From Zeus faber (lineage: Eukaryota > Chordata > Actinopteri > Zeiformes > Zeidae), in NCBI GenBank assembly GCA_960531495.1, contig OY482861.1:434001-498000 (forward strand): 64,000 nt of DNA, given 5' to 3'. A program made the position numbers and the translations under genes. Below are positions 22,701 through 35,211 of the stretch, one piece after another (position 1 is the stretch's first letter; each line of letters starts with the position of its first letter). The notes under the pieces are model-generated. The model was given only the letters and a program-made list of their open reading frames with translations. It was not told the DNA's origin and searched no databases.

Positions 22701-24772
22701 GGCTGTTTTGAGTAAAGGTTTCTGTCATGACTCTCTAGGACCTGCTCAGATAGTGTAAATACTGTTATGAACTGATTTGTAATGGGAAAGTATTGTTTGC
22801 AAAACAGTTTTTGGCACATCTAACAAGTTTTTCTGAAATTACAAGCATTTGCATAAAAACCTGCATGGATGGCAAACAAGGCATTTTCAGGCAATTTAAA
22901 GACTGAAAGAATGTTTTGAATAAAGGTTTCTGTCATGACTCTGTAGGAACTGCTCAGATAGTGTAAATACTGTTATGAACTCATTTGTAATTGGAAAGTA
23001 CTGTTTGCAAAATAGTTTTTGGCACATCTAACAAGTTTTTCTGAAATTACAAGCATTTTCATAAAAACCTGCATGGATGGCAAACAAGGCATTTTCAGGA
23101 AATTTAAAGACCGAAAGAATGTTTTGAGTAAAGGTTTCTGTCATGACTCTGTAGGAACTGCTCAGATAGTGTAAATACTGTTATGAACTCATTTGTAATG
23201 GGAAAGTACTGTTTGCAAAACAGTTTTTGGCACATCTAACAAGTTTTTCTGAAATTATGAGCATTTTCATAAAAACCTGCATGGATGGCAAACAAGGCAT
23301 TTTCAGGCAATTTGAAGACTGAAAGGATGTTTTGAGTAAAGGTTCCTGTCATAACTCTGTAGGACCTGCTCAGATAGTGTAAATACTGTTATGAACTCAT
23401 TTGTATTGGGAAAGTACTGTTTGCAAAAGAGTTTTTGGCACATCTAACAAGTTTTTTCTGAAATTACGAGCATTTTCATAAAAAAACTGCATGGATGGCA
23501 AACAAGGCATTTTCAGGGAATTTAAAGACTGAAAGGATGTTTTGAGTAAAGGTTTCTGTCATAACTCTGTAGGAACTGCTCAGATAGTGTAAATACTGTT
23601 ATGAACTCATTTGTAATGGCAAATTACTGTTTGCAGAACAGTTTTTGGCACATCTAACAATTTTTTTCTGAAATTACGAGCATTTTCATAAAAACCTGTA
23701 TGGATGGCAAACAAGGCATTTTCAGGCAATTGAAAGACTGAAAGGATGTTTTGAGTAAAGGTTTCTGTCATGACTCTGTAGGACCTGCTCAGATAGTGTA
23801 AATACTGTTATGAACTGATTTGTAATGGGAAAGTACTGTTTGCAAAAGAGTTTTTGGCACATCTAACAAGTTTTTCTGAAATTACGAGCAGTTTCATAAA
23901 AACCTGCATGGGGGGCAAACATGGCATTTTGAGGCAATTTAAAGACTGAAAGGATGTTTTGAGTAAAGGTTTCTGTCATGACTCTGTAGGAACTGCTCAG
24001 ATAGTGTAAATACTGTTATGAACTGATTTGTAATGGGAAAGTACTGTTTGCAGAACAGTTTTTGGCACATCTTACAATTTTTTTCTGAAATTACGAGCAT
24101 TTTCATAAAAACCTGCATGGATGGCAAACAAGGCATTTTAAGGCAATTTAAAGACTGAAAGGATGTTTTGAGTAAAGGTTTCTGTCATGACTCTGTAGGA
24201 CCTGCTCAGATAGTGTAAATACTGTTATGAACTGATTTGTAATGGGAAAGTACTGTTTGCAAAACAGTTTTTGGCACATCTAACAAGTTTTTCTGAAATT
24301 ACAAGCACTTTCATAAAAACCTGCATGGATGGCAAACAAGGCATTTTCAGGCAATTTAAAGACTGAAAGGATGTTTTGAGTAAAGATTTCTGTCATGACT
24401 CTGTAGGAACTGCTCAGATAGTGTAAATACTGTTATGAACTCATTTGTTATGGGAAAGTACTGTTTGCAAAAGAGTTTTTGGCACATCTAACAAGTTTTT
24501 CTGAAAATACAAGCACTTTCATAAAAACCTGCATGGATGGCAAACAAGGCATTTTATGCAATTTAAAGACTGAAAGGATGTTTTGAGTAAAGGTTTCTGT
24601 CATGACTGTCTAGGACCTGCTCAGATAGTGTAAATACTGTTATGAACTGATTTGTAATGGGAAAGTACTGTTTGCAAAACAGTTTTTGGCACATCTAACA
24701 AGTTTTTCTGAAATTACGAGCATTTTCATAAAAACCTGCATGGATGGCAAACAAGGCATTTTCAGGCAATTT
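19793..24772 (+). repeat. 24-monomer duplicated block, copy 1 (offset 8126)
   Basis: This 4980-bp run, T Q R (H/A) (B/C) D E A' F G A C H P Q R H P U A E V W T, recurs at 27919-32898 at a constant offset of 8126 (39 monomers). Rare variants are shared: accgaatgaatg near 21025 and 29151, cattttcaaaaaaacc near 20972 and 29098, caggacag near 21132, aaggtatttt near 21629, and ctaaaaag near 22196. Shared private variants show common origin rather than independent assembly. Confidence 0.85.
20417..20624 (+). repeat. Chimeric monomer H/A (also at 28543-28750)
   Basis: It begins as H (aactg, catttg, caaaacag, attatgagc) and ends as A (gcagtttc, G6 run, acatgg, ttttgagg). The exchange lies at about monomer position 137. 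The same chimera sits in the 8126-offset partner, so it predates that duplication. Confidence 0.8.
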
Positions 24773-26877
24773 AAAGACTGAAAGGATGTTTTGAGTAAAG
24801 GTTTCTGTCATGACTCTCTAGGACCTGCTCAGATAGTGTAAATACTGTTATGAACTGATTTGTAATGGGAAAGTATTGTTTGCAAAACAGTTTTTGGCAC
24901 ATCTAACAAGTTTTTCTGAAATTACAAGCATTTGCATAAAAACCTGCATGGATGGCAAACAAGGCATTTTCAGGCAATTTAAAGACTGAAAGAATGTTTT
25001 GAATAAAGGTTTCTGTCATGACTCTGTAGGAACTGCTCAGATAGTGTAAATACTGTTATGAACTCATTTGTAATTGGAAAGTACTGTTTGCAAAATAGTT
25101 TTTGGCACATCTAACAAGTTTTTCTGAAATTACAAGCATTTTCATAAAAACCTGCATGGATGGCAAACAAGGCATTTTCAGGAAATTTAAAGACCGAAAG
25201 AATGTTTTGAGTAAAGGTTTCTGTCATGACTCTGTAGGAACTGCTCAGATAGTGTAAATACTGTTATGAACTCATTTGTAATGGGAAAGTACTGTTTGCA
25301 AAACAGTTTTTGGCACATCTAACAAGTTTTTCTGAAATTATGAGCATTTTCATAAAAAACTGCATGGATGGCAAACAAGGCATTTTGAGGCAATTTAAAG
25401 ACTGAAAGGATGTTTTGAGTAAAGGTTTCTGTCATGACTCTCTAGGACCTGCTCAGATAGTGTAAATACTGTTATGAACTGATTTGTAATGGGAAAGTAC
25501 TGTTTGCAGAACAGTTTTTGGCACATCTAACAATTTTTTTCAGAAATTACGAGCAGTTTCATAAAAACCTGCATGGATGGCAAACAAGGCATTTTCAGGC
25601 AATTTAAAGACTGAAAGGATGTTTTGAGTAAAGGTTTCAGTCATGACTCTCTAGGACCTGCTCAGATAGTGTAAATACTGTTATGAACTGATTTGTAATG
25701 GGAAAGTACTGTTTGCAAAACAGTTTTTGGCACATCTAACAAGTTTTTCTGAAATTACAAGCATTTTCATAAAAACCTGCATGGATGGCAAACAAGGCAT
25801 TTTCAGGAAATTTAAAGACCGAAAGAATGTTTTGAGTAAAGGTTTCTGTCATGACTCTGTAGGAACTGCTCAGATAGTGTAAATACTGTTATGAACTCAT
25901 TTGTAATGGGAAAGTACTGTTTGCAAAACAGTTTTTGGCACATCTAACAAGTTTTTCTGAAATTATGAGCATTTTCATAAAAACCTGCATGGATGGCAAA
26001 CAAGGCATTTTCAGGCAATTTGAAGACTGAAAGGATGTTTTGAGTAAAGGTTCCTGTCATAACTCTGTAGGACCTGCTCAGATAGTGTAAATACTGTTAT
26101 GAACTCATTTGTATTGGGAAAGTACTGTTTGCAAAAGAGTTTTTGGCACATCTAACAAGTTTTTTCTGAAATTACGAGCATTTTCATAAAAAAACTGCAT
26201 GGATGGCAAACAAGGCATTTTCAGGAAATTTAAAGACTGAAAGGCTGTTTTGAGTAAAGGTTTCTGTCATGACTCTGTAGGAACTGCTCAGATAGTGTAA
26301 ATACTGTTATGAACTCATTTGTAATTGGAAAGTACTGTTTGCAAAATAGTTTTTGGCACATCTAACAAGTTTTTCTGAAATTACAAGCATTTTCATAAAA
26401 ACCTGCATGGATGGCAAACAAGGCATTTTCAGGAAATTTAAAGACCGAAAGAATGTTTTGAGTAAAGGTTTCTGTCATGACTCTGTAGGAACTGCTCAGA
26501 TAGTGTAAATACTGTTATGAACTCATTTGTAATGGGAAAGTACTGTTTGCAAAACAGTTTTTGGCACATCTAACAAGTTTTTCTGAAATTATGAGCATTT
26601 TCATAAAAACCTGCATGGATGGCAAACAAGGCATTTTCAGGCAATTTGAAGACTGAAAGGATGTTTTGAGTAAAGGTTCCTGTCATAACTCTGTAGGACC
26701 TGCTCAGATAGTGTAAATACTGTTATGAACTCATTTGTATTGGGAAAGTACTGTTTGCAAAAGAGTTTTTGGCACATCTAACAAGTTTTTTCTGAAATTA
26801 CGAGCATTTTCATAAAAAAACTGCATGGATGGCAAACAAGGCATTTTCAGGGAATTTAAAGACTGAAAGGATGTTTT
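22084..26877 (+). repeat. 23-monomer duplicated block, copy 2 (offset 7085)
   Basis: Partner of the block at 14999-19792, with the same 23-monomer order and the same H* monomer near 25207. The ctaaaaag variant near 22196 is shared with 30322 and not with the partner, because this copy's first monomer also belongs to the 8126-offset duplication. The overlap of two duplications shows that they happened at different times. Confidence 0.8.
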
Positions 26878-27918
26878 GAGTAAAGGTTTCTGTCATAACT
26901 CTGTAGGAACTGCTCAGATAGTGTAAATACTGTTATGAACTCATTTGTAATGGCAAATTACTGTTTGCAGAACAGTTTTTGGCACATCTAACAATTTTTT
27001 TCTGAAATTACGAGCATTTTCATAAAAACCTGTATGGATGGCAAACAAGGCATTTTCAGGCAATTGAAAGACTGAAAGGATGTTTTGAGTAAAGGTTTCT
27101 GTCATGACTCTGTAGGACCTGCTCAGATAGTGTAAATACTGTTATGAACTGATTTGTAATGGGAAAGTACTGTTTGCAAAAGAGTTTTTGGCACATCTAA
27201 CAAGTTTTTCTGAAATTACGAGCAGTTTCATAAAAACCTGCATGGGGGGCAAACATGGCATTTTGAGGCAATTTAAAGACTGAAAGGATGTTTTGAGTAA
27301 AGGTTTCTGTCATGACTCTGTAGGAACTGCTCAGATAGTGTAAATACTGTTATGAACTGATTTGTAATGGGAAAGTACTGTTTGCAGAACAGTTTTTGGC
27401 ACATCTTACAATTTTTTTCTGAAATTACGAGCATTTTCATAAAAACCTGCATGGATGGCAAACAAGGCATTTTAAGGCAATTTAAAGACTGAAAGGATGT
27501 TTTGAGTAAAGGTTTCTGTCATGACTCTGTAGGACCTGCTCAGATAGTGTAAATACTGTTATGAACTGATTTGTAATGGGAAAGTACTGTTTGCAAAACA
27601 GTTTTTGGCACATCTAACAAGTTTTTCTGAAATTACAAGCACTTTCATAAAAACCTGCATGGATGGCAAACAAGGCATTTTCAGGCAATTTAAAGACTGA
27701 AAGGATGTTTTGAGTAAAGATTTCTGTCATGACTCTGTAGGAACTGCTCAGATAGTGTAAATACTGTTATGAACTCATTTGTTATGGGAAAGTACTGTTT
27801 GCAAAAGAGTTTTTGGCACATCTAACAAGTTTTTCTGAAAATACAAGCACTTTCATAAAAACCTGCATGGATGGCAAACAAGGCATTTTATGCAATTTAA
27901 AGACTGAAAGGATGTTTT

Positions 27919-30900
27919 GAGTAAAGGTTTCTGTCATGACTGTCTAGGACCTGCTCAGATAGTGTAAATACTGTTATGAACTGATTTGTAATGGGAAAGT
28001 ACTGTTTGCAAAACAGTTTTTGGCACATCTAACAAGTTTTTCTGAAATTACGAGCATTTTCATAAAAACCTGCATGGATGGCAAACAAGGCATTTTCAGG
28101 CAATTTAAAGACTGAAAGGATGTTTTGAGTAAAGGTTTCTGTCATGACTCTCTAGGACCTGCTCAGATAGTGTAAATACTGTTATGAACTGATTTGTAAT
28201 GGGAAAGTATTGTTTGCAAAACAGTTTTTGGCACATCTAACAAGTTTTTCTGAAATTACAAGCATTTGCATAAAAACCTGCATGGATGGCAAACAAGGCA
28301 TTTTCAGGCAATTTAAAGACTGAAAGAATGTTTTGAATAAAGGTTTCTGTCATGACTCTGTAGGAACTGCTCAGATAGTGTAAATACTGTTATGAACTCA
28401 TTTGTAATTGGAAAGTACTGTTTGCAAAATAGTTTTTGGCACATCTAACAAGTTTTTCTGAAATTACAAGCATTTTCATAAAAACCTGCATGGATGGCAA
28501 ACAAGGCATTTTCAGGAAATTTAAAGACCGAAAGAATGTTTTGAGTAAAGGTTTCTGTCATGACTCTGTAGGAACTGCTCAGATAGTGTAAATGCTGTTA
28601 TGAACTCATTTGTAATGGGAAAGTACTGTTTGCAAAACAGTTTTTGGCACATCTAACAAGTTTTTCTGAAATTATGAGCAGTTTCATAAAAACCTGCATG
28701 GGGGGCAAACATGGCATTTTGAGGCAATTTAAAGACTGAAAGGATGTTTTGAGTAAAGGTTTCTGTCATGACTCTCTAGGACCTGCTCAGATAGTGTAAA
28801 TACTGTTATGAACTGATTTGTAATGGGAAAGTACTGTTTGCAGAACAGTTTTTGGCACATCTAACAATTTTTTTCAGAAATTACGAGCAGTTTCATAAAA
28901 ACCTGCATGGATGGCAAACAAGGCATTTTCAGGAAATTTAAAGACCGAAAGAATGTTTTGAGTAAAGGTTTCTGTCATGACTCTGTAGGAACTGCTCAGA
29001 TAGTGTAAATACTGTTATGAACTCATTTGTAATGGGAAAGTACTGTTTGCAAAACAGTTTTTGGCACATCTAACAAGTTTTTCTGAAATTACAAGCATTT
29101 TCAAAAAAACCTGCATGGATGGAAAACAAGGCATTTTCAGGAAATTTAAAGACCGAATGAATGTTTTGAGTAAAGGTTTCTGTCATGACTCTGTAGGAAC
29201 TGCTCAGATAGTGTAAATACTGTTATGAACTCATTTGTAATGGGAAAGTACTGTTTGCAGGACAGTTTTTGGCACATCTTACAATTTTTTTCTGAAATTA
29301 CGAGCATTTTCATAAAAACCTGCATGGATGGCAAACAAGGCATTTTCAGGCAATTTAAAGACTGAAAGGATGTTTTGAGTAAAGGTTTCTGTCATGACTC
29401 TGTAGGACCTGCTCAGATAGTGTAAATACTGTTATGAACTGATTTGTAATGTGAAAGTACTGTTTGCAAAAGAGTTTTTGGCACATCTAACAAGTTTTTC
29501 TGAAATTACGAGCAGTTTCATAAAAACCTGCATGGGGGGCAAACATGGCATTTTCAGGCAATTTAAAGACTGAAAGGATGTTTTGAGTAAAGGTTTCTGT
29601 CATGACTCTCTAGGACCTGCTCAGATAGTGTAAATACTGTTATGAACTGATTTGTAATGGGAAAGTACTGTTTGCAAAACAGTTTTTGGCACATCTAACA
29701 AGTTTTTCTGAAATTACGTGCAGTTTCATAAAAACCTGCATGGGTGGCAAACAAGGTATTTTCAGGCAATTTAAAGACTGAAAGGATGTTTTGAGTAAAG
29801 GTATCTGTCATAACTCTGTAGGAACTGCTCAGATAGTGTAAATACTGTTATGAACTCATTTGTAATAGGAAAGTACTGTTTGCAGAACAGTTTTTGGCAC
29901 ATCTTACAATTTTTTTCTGATTTTACGAGCATTTTCATAAAAACCTGCATGGATGGCAAACAAGGCATTTTCAGGCAATTTAAAGACTGAAAGGATGTTT
30001 TGAGTAAAGGTTTCTGTCATGACTCTGTAGGACCTGCTCAGATAGTGTAAATACTGTTATGAACTCATTTGTAATGGGAAAGTACTGTTTGCAAAAGAGT
30101 TTTTGGCACATCTAACAAGTTTTTCTGAAATTACGAGCAGTTTCATAAAAACCTGCATGGGGGGCAAACATGGCATTTTGAGGCAATTTAAAGACTGAAA
30201 GGATGTTTTGAGTAAAGGTTTCTGTCATGACTCTCTAGGACCTGCTCAGATAGTGTAAATACTGTTATGAACTGATTTGTAATGGGAAAGTACTGTTTGC
30301 AAAACAGTTTTTGGCACATCTAAAAAGTTTTTCTGAAATTACAAGCATTTTCATAAAAACCTGCATGGATGGCAAACAAGGCATTTTCAGGAAATTTAAA
30401 GACCGAAAGAATGTTTTGAGTAAAGGTTTCTGTCATGACTCTGTAGGAACTGCTCAGATAGTGTAAATACTGTTATGAACTCATTTGTAATGGGAAAGTA
30501 CTGTTTGCAAAACAGTTTTTGGCACATCTAACAAGTTTTTCTGAAATTATGAGCATTTTCATAAAAACCTGCATGGATGGCAAACAAGGCATTTTCAGGC
30601 AATTTGAAGACTGAAAGGATGTTTTGAGTAAAGGTTCCTGTCATAACTCTGTAGGACCTGCTCAGATAGTGTAAATACTGTTATGAACTCATTTGTATTG
30701 GGAAAGTACTGTTTGCAAAAGAGTTTTTGGCACATCTAACAAGTTTTTTCTGAAATTACGAGCATTTTCATAAAAAAACTGCATGGATGGCAAACAAGGC
30801 ATTTTCAGGAAATTTAAAGACTGAAAGGCTGTTTTGAGTAAAGGTTTCTGTCATGACTCTCTAGGACCTGCTCAGATAGTGTAAATACTGTTATGAACTG

Positions 30901-32898
30901 ATTTGTAATGGGAAAGTATTGTTTGCAAAACAGTTTTTGGCACATCTAACAAGTTTTTCTGAAATTACAAGCATTTGCATAAAAACCTGCATGGATGGCA
31001 AACAAGGCATTTTCAGGCAATTTAAAGACTGAAAGAATGTTTTGAATAAAGGTTTCTGTCATGACTCTGTAGGAACTGCTCAGATAGTGTAAATACTGTT
31101 ATGAACTCATTTGTAATTGGAAAGTACTGTTTGCAAAATAGTTTTTGGCACATCTAACAAGTTTTTCTGAAATTACAAGCATTTTCATAAAAACCTGCAT
31201 GGATGGCAAACAAGGCATTTTCAGGAAATTTAAAGACCGAAAGAATGTTTTGAGTAAAGGTTTCTGTCATGACTCTGTAGGAACTGCTCAGATAGTGTAA
31301 ATACTGTTATGAACTCATTTGTAATGGGAAAGTACTGTTTGCAAAACAGTTTTTGGCACATCTAACAAGTTTTTCTGAAATTATGAGCATTTTCATAAAA
31401 ACCTGCATGGATGGCAAACAAGGCATTTTCAGGCAATTTGAAGACTGAAAGGATGTTTTGAGTAAAGGTTCCTGTCATAACTCTGTAGGACCTGCTCAGA
31501 TAGTGTAAATACTGTTATGAACTCATTTGTATTGGGAAAGTACTGTTTGCAAAAGAGTTTTTGGCACATCTAACAAGTTTTTTCTGAAATTACGAGCATT
31601 TTCATAAAAAAACTGCATGGATGGCAAACAAGGCATTTTCAGGGAATTTAAAGACTGAAAGGATGTTTTGAGTAAAGGTTTCTGTCATAACTCTGTAGGA
31701 ACTGCTCAGATAGTGTAAATACTGTTATGAACTCATTTGTAATGGCAAATTACTGTTTGCAGAACAGTTTTTGGCACATCTAACAATTTTTTTCTGAAAT
31801 TACGAGCATTTTCATAAAAACCTGTATGGATGGCAAACAAGGCATTTTCAGGCAATTGAAAGACTGAAAGGATGTTTTGAGTAAAGGTTTCTGTCATGAC
31901 TCTGTAGGACCTGCTCAGATAGTGTAAATACTGTTATGAACTGATTTGTAATGGGAAAGTACTGTTTGCAAAAGAGTTTTTGGCACATCTAACAAGTTTT
32001 TCTGAAATTACGAGCAGTTTCATAAAAACCTGCATGGGGGGCAAACATGGCATTTTGAGGCAATTTAAAGACTGAAAGGATGTTTTGAGTAAAGGTTTCT
32101 GTCATGACTCTGTAGGAACTGCTCAGATAGTGTAAATACTGTTATGAACTGATTTGTAATGGGAAAGTACTGTTTGCAGAACAGTTTTTGGCACATCTTA
32201 CAATTTTTTTCTGAAATTACGAGCATTTTCATAAAAACCTGCATGGATGGCAAACAAGGCATTTTAAGGCAATTTAAAGACTGAAAGGATGTTTTGAGTA
32301 AAGGTTTCTGTCATGACTCTGTAGGACCTGCTCAGATAGTGTAAATACTGTTATGAACTGATTTGTAATGGGAAAGTACTGTTTGCAAAACAGTTTTTGG
32401 CACATCTAACAAGTTTTTCTGAAATTACAAGCACTTTCATAAAAACCTGCATGGATGGCAAACAAGGCATTTTCAGGCAATTTAAAGACTGAAAGGATGT
32501 TTTGAGTAAAGATTTCTGTCATGACTCTGTAGGAACTGCTCAGATAGTGTAAATACTGTTATGAACTCATTTGTTATGGGAAAGTACTGTTTGCAAAAGA
32601 GTTTTTGGCACATCTAACAAGTTTTTCTGAAAATACAAGCACTTTCATAAAAACCTGCATGGATGGCAAACAAGGCATTTTATGCAATTTAAAGACTGAA
32701 AGGATGTTTTGAGTAAAGGTTTCTGTCATGACTGTCTAGGACCTGCTCAGATAGTGTAAATACTGTTATGAACTGATTTGTAATGGGAAAGTACTGTTTG
32801 CAAAACAGTTTTTGGCACATCTAACAAGTTTTTCTGAAATTACGAGCATTTTCATAAAAACCTGCATGGATGGCAAACAAGGCATTTTCAGGCAATTT
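27919..32898 (+). repeat. 24-monomer duplicated block, copy 2 (offset 8126)
   Basis: Partner of 19793-24772. The one private substitution I noticed is aatgctg near 28594. The match ends inside the last T, where this copy has aatttgaag (an H-type tail) and the partner has aatttaaag. The right breakpoint therefore falls within a monomer at about 32899. Confidence 0.85.
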
Positions 32899-32918
32899 GA
32901 AGACTGAAAGGATGTTTT
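31460..32918 (+). repeat. 7-monomer HOR unit, copy 1 of an adjacent pair (1459 bp)
   Basis: The order is P U A E V W T/H. The next 1459 bases repeat it as P U A E V W T. The last monomer of this copy is a T with an H-type tail (aatttgaag near 32896), which is the sequence that normally precedes P. That is what a crossover between the end of T and the end of H would leave. Confidence 0.85.
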
Positions 32919-34377
32919 GAGTAAAGGTTCCTGTCATAACTCTGTAGGACCTGCTCAGATAGTGTAAATACTGTTATGAACTCATTTGTATTGGGAAAGT
33001 ACTGTTTGCAAAAGAGTTTTTGGCACATCTAACAAGTTTTTTCTGAAATTACGAGCATTTTCATAAAAAAACTGCATGGATGGCAAACAAGGCATTTTCA
33101 GGGAATTTAAAGACTGAAAGGATGTTTTGAGTAAAGGTTTCTGTCATAACTCTGTAGGAACTGCTCAGATAGTGTAAATACTGTTATGAACTCATTTGTA
33201 ATGGCAAATTACTGTTTGCAGAACAGTTTTTGGCACATCTAACAATTTTTTTCTGAAATTACGAGCATTTTCATAAAAACCTGTATGGATGGCAAACAAG
33301 GCATTTTCAGGCAATTGAAAGACTGAAAGGATGTTTTGAGTAAAGGTTTCTGTCATGACTCTGTAGGACCTGCTCAGATAGTGTAAATACTGTTATGAAC
33401 TGATTTGTAATGGGAAAGTACTGTTTGCAAAAGAGTTTTTGGCACATCTAACAAGTTTTTCTGAAATTACGAGCAGTTTCATAAAAACCTGCATGGGGGG
33501 CAAACATGGCATTTTGAGGCAATTTAAAGACTGAAAGGATGTTTTGAGTAAAGGTTTCTGTCATGACTCTGTAGGAACTGCTCAGATAGTGTAAATACTG
33601 TTATGAACTGATTTGTAATGGGAAAGTACTGTTTGCAGAACAGTTTTTGGCACATCTTACAATTTTTTTCTGAAATTACGAGCATTTTCATAAAAACCTG
33701 CATGGATGGCAAACAAGGCATTTTAAGGCAATTTAAAGACTGAAAGGATGTTTTGAGTAAAGGTTTCTGTCATGACTCTGTAGGACCTGCTCAGATAGTG
33801 TAAATACTGTTATGAACTGATTTGTAATGGGAAAGTACTGTTTGCAAAACAGTTTTTGGCACATCTAACAAGTTTTTCTGAAATTACAAGCACTTTCATA
33901 AAAACCTGCATGGATGGCAAACAAGGCATTTTCAGGCAATTTAAAGACTGAAAGGATGTTTTGAGTAAAGATTTCTGTCATGACTCTGTAGGAACTGCTC
34001 AGATAGTGTAAATACTGTTATGAACTCATTTGTTATGGGAAAGTACTGTTTGCAAAAGAGTTTTTGGCACATCTAACAAGTTTTTCTGAAAATACAAGCA
34101 CTTTCATAAAAACCTGCATGGATGGCAAACAAGGCATTTTATGCAATTTAAAGACTGAAAGGATGTTTTGAGTAAAGGTTTCTGTCATGACTGTCTAGGA
34201 CCTGCTCAGATAGTGTAAATACTGTTATGAACTGATTTGTAATGGGAAAGTACTGTTTGCAAAACAGTTTTTGGCACATCTAACAAGTTTTTCTGAAATT
34301 ACGAGCATTTTCATAAAAACCTGCATGGATGGCAAACAAGGCATTTTCAGGCAATTTAAAGACTGAAAGGATGTTTT
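32919..34377 (+). repeat. 7-monomer HOR unit, copy 2 of an adjacent pair (1459 bp)
   Basis: The order is P U A E V W T, the same as the preceding unit, ending with the normal T tail aatttaaag and followed by Q R H P as elsewhere in the domain. Confidence 0.85.
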
Positions 34378-35211
34378 GAGTAAAGGTTTCTGTCATGACT
34401 CTCTAGGACCTGCTCAGATAGTGTAAATACTGTTATGAACTGATTTGTAATGGGAAAGTATTGTTTGCAAAACAGTTTTTGGCACATCTAACAAGTTTTT
34501 CTGAAATTACAAGCATTTGCATAAAAACCTGCATGGATGGCAAACAAGGCATTTTCAGGCAATTTAAAGACTGAAAGAATGTTTTGAATAAAGGTTTCTG
34601 TCATGACTCTGTAGGAACTGCTCAGATAGTGTAAATACTGTTATGAACTCATTTGTAATTGGAAAGTACTGTTTGCAAAATAGTTTTTGGCACATCTAAC
34701 AAGTTTTTCTGAAATTACAAGCATTTTCATAAAAACCTGCATGGATGGCAAACAAGGCATTTTCAGGAAATTTAAAGACCGAAAGAATGTTTTGAGTAAA
34801 GGTTTCTGTCATGACTCTGTAGGAACTGCTCAGATAGTGTAAATACTGTTATGAACTCATTTGTAATGGGAAAGTACTGTTTGCAAAACAGTTTTTGGCA
34901 CATCTAACAAGTTTTTCTGAAATTATGAGCATTTTCATAAAAACCTGCATGGATGGCAAACAAGGCATTTTCAGGCAATTTGAAGACTGAAAGGATGTTT
35001 TGAGTAAAGGTTCCTGTCATAACTCTGTAGGACCTGCTCAGATAGTGTAAATACTGTTATGAACTCATTTGTATTGGGAAAGTACTGTTTGCAAAAGAGT
35101 TTTTGGCACATCTAACAAGTTTTTTCTGAAATTACGAGCATTTTCATAAAAAAACTGCATGGATGGCAAACAAGGCATTTTCAGGAAATTTAAAGACTGA
35201 AAGGTTGTTTT

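Larger units (their letters stand above)
11872..35211 (+). repeat. HOR domain II: B-C-H-P-Q-R-H-P-U-A-E-V-W-T-based array
   Basis: About 112 monomers. The order is (B C H P Q R H P U A E V W T) twice, then Q R H* B C H P R H P T Q R (H/A) (B/C) D E A' F G A C H P Q R H P U A E V W T Q R H* B C H P R H P U A E V W T Q R (H/A) (B/C) D E A' F G A C H P Q R H P U A E V W (T/H) P U A E V W T Q R H P. H* is an H with aaaaactgc and ttttgagg. Classes U, V and W are almost private to this domain (a V-like monomer occurs near 2296 in domain I). U starts near 13537, 16455, 23540, 26878, 31670 and 33129. Duplicated blocks inside it are listed separately. Confidence 0.8.
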
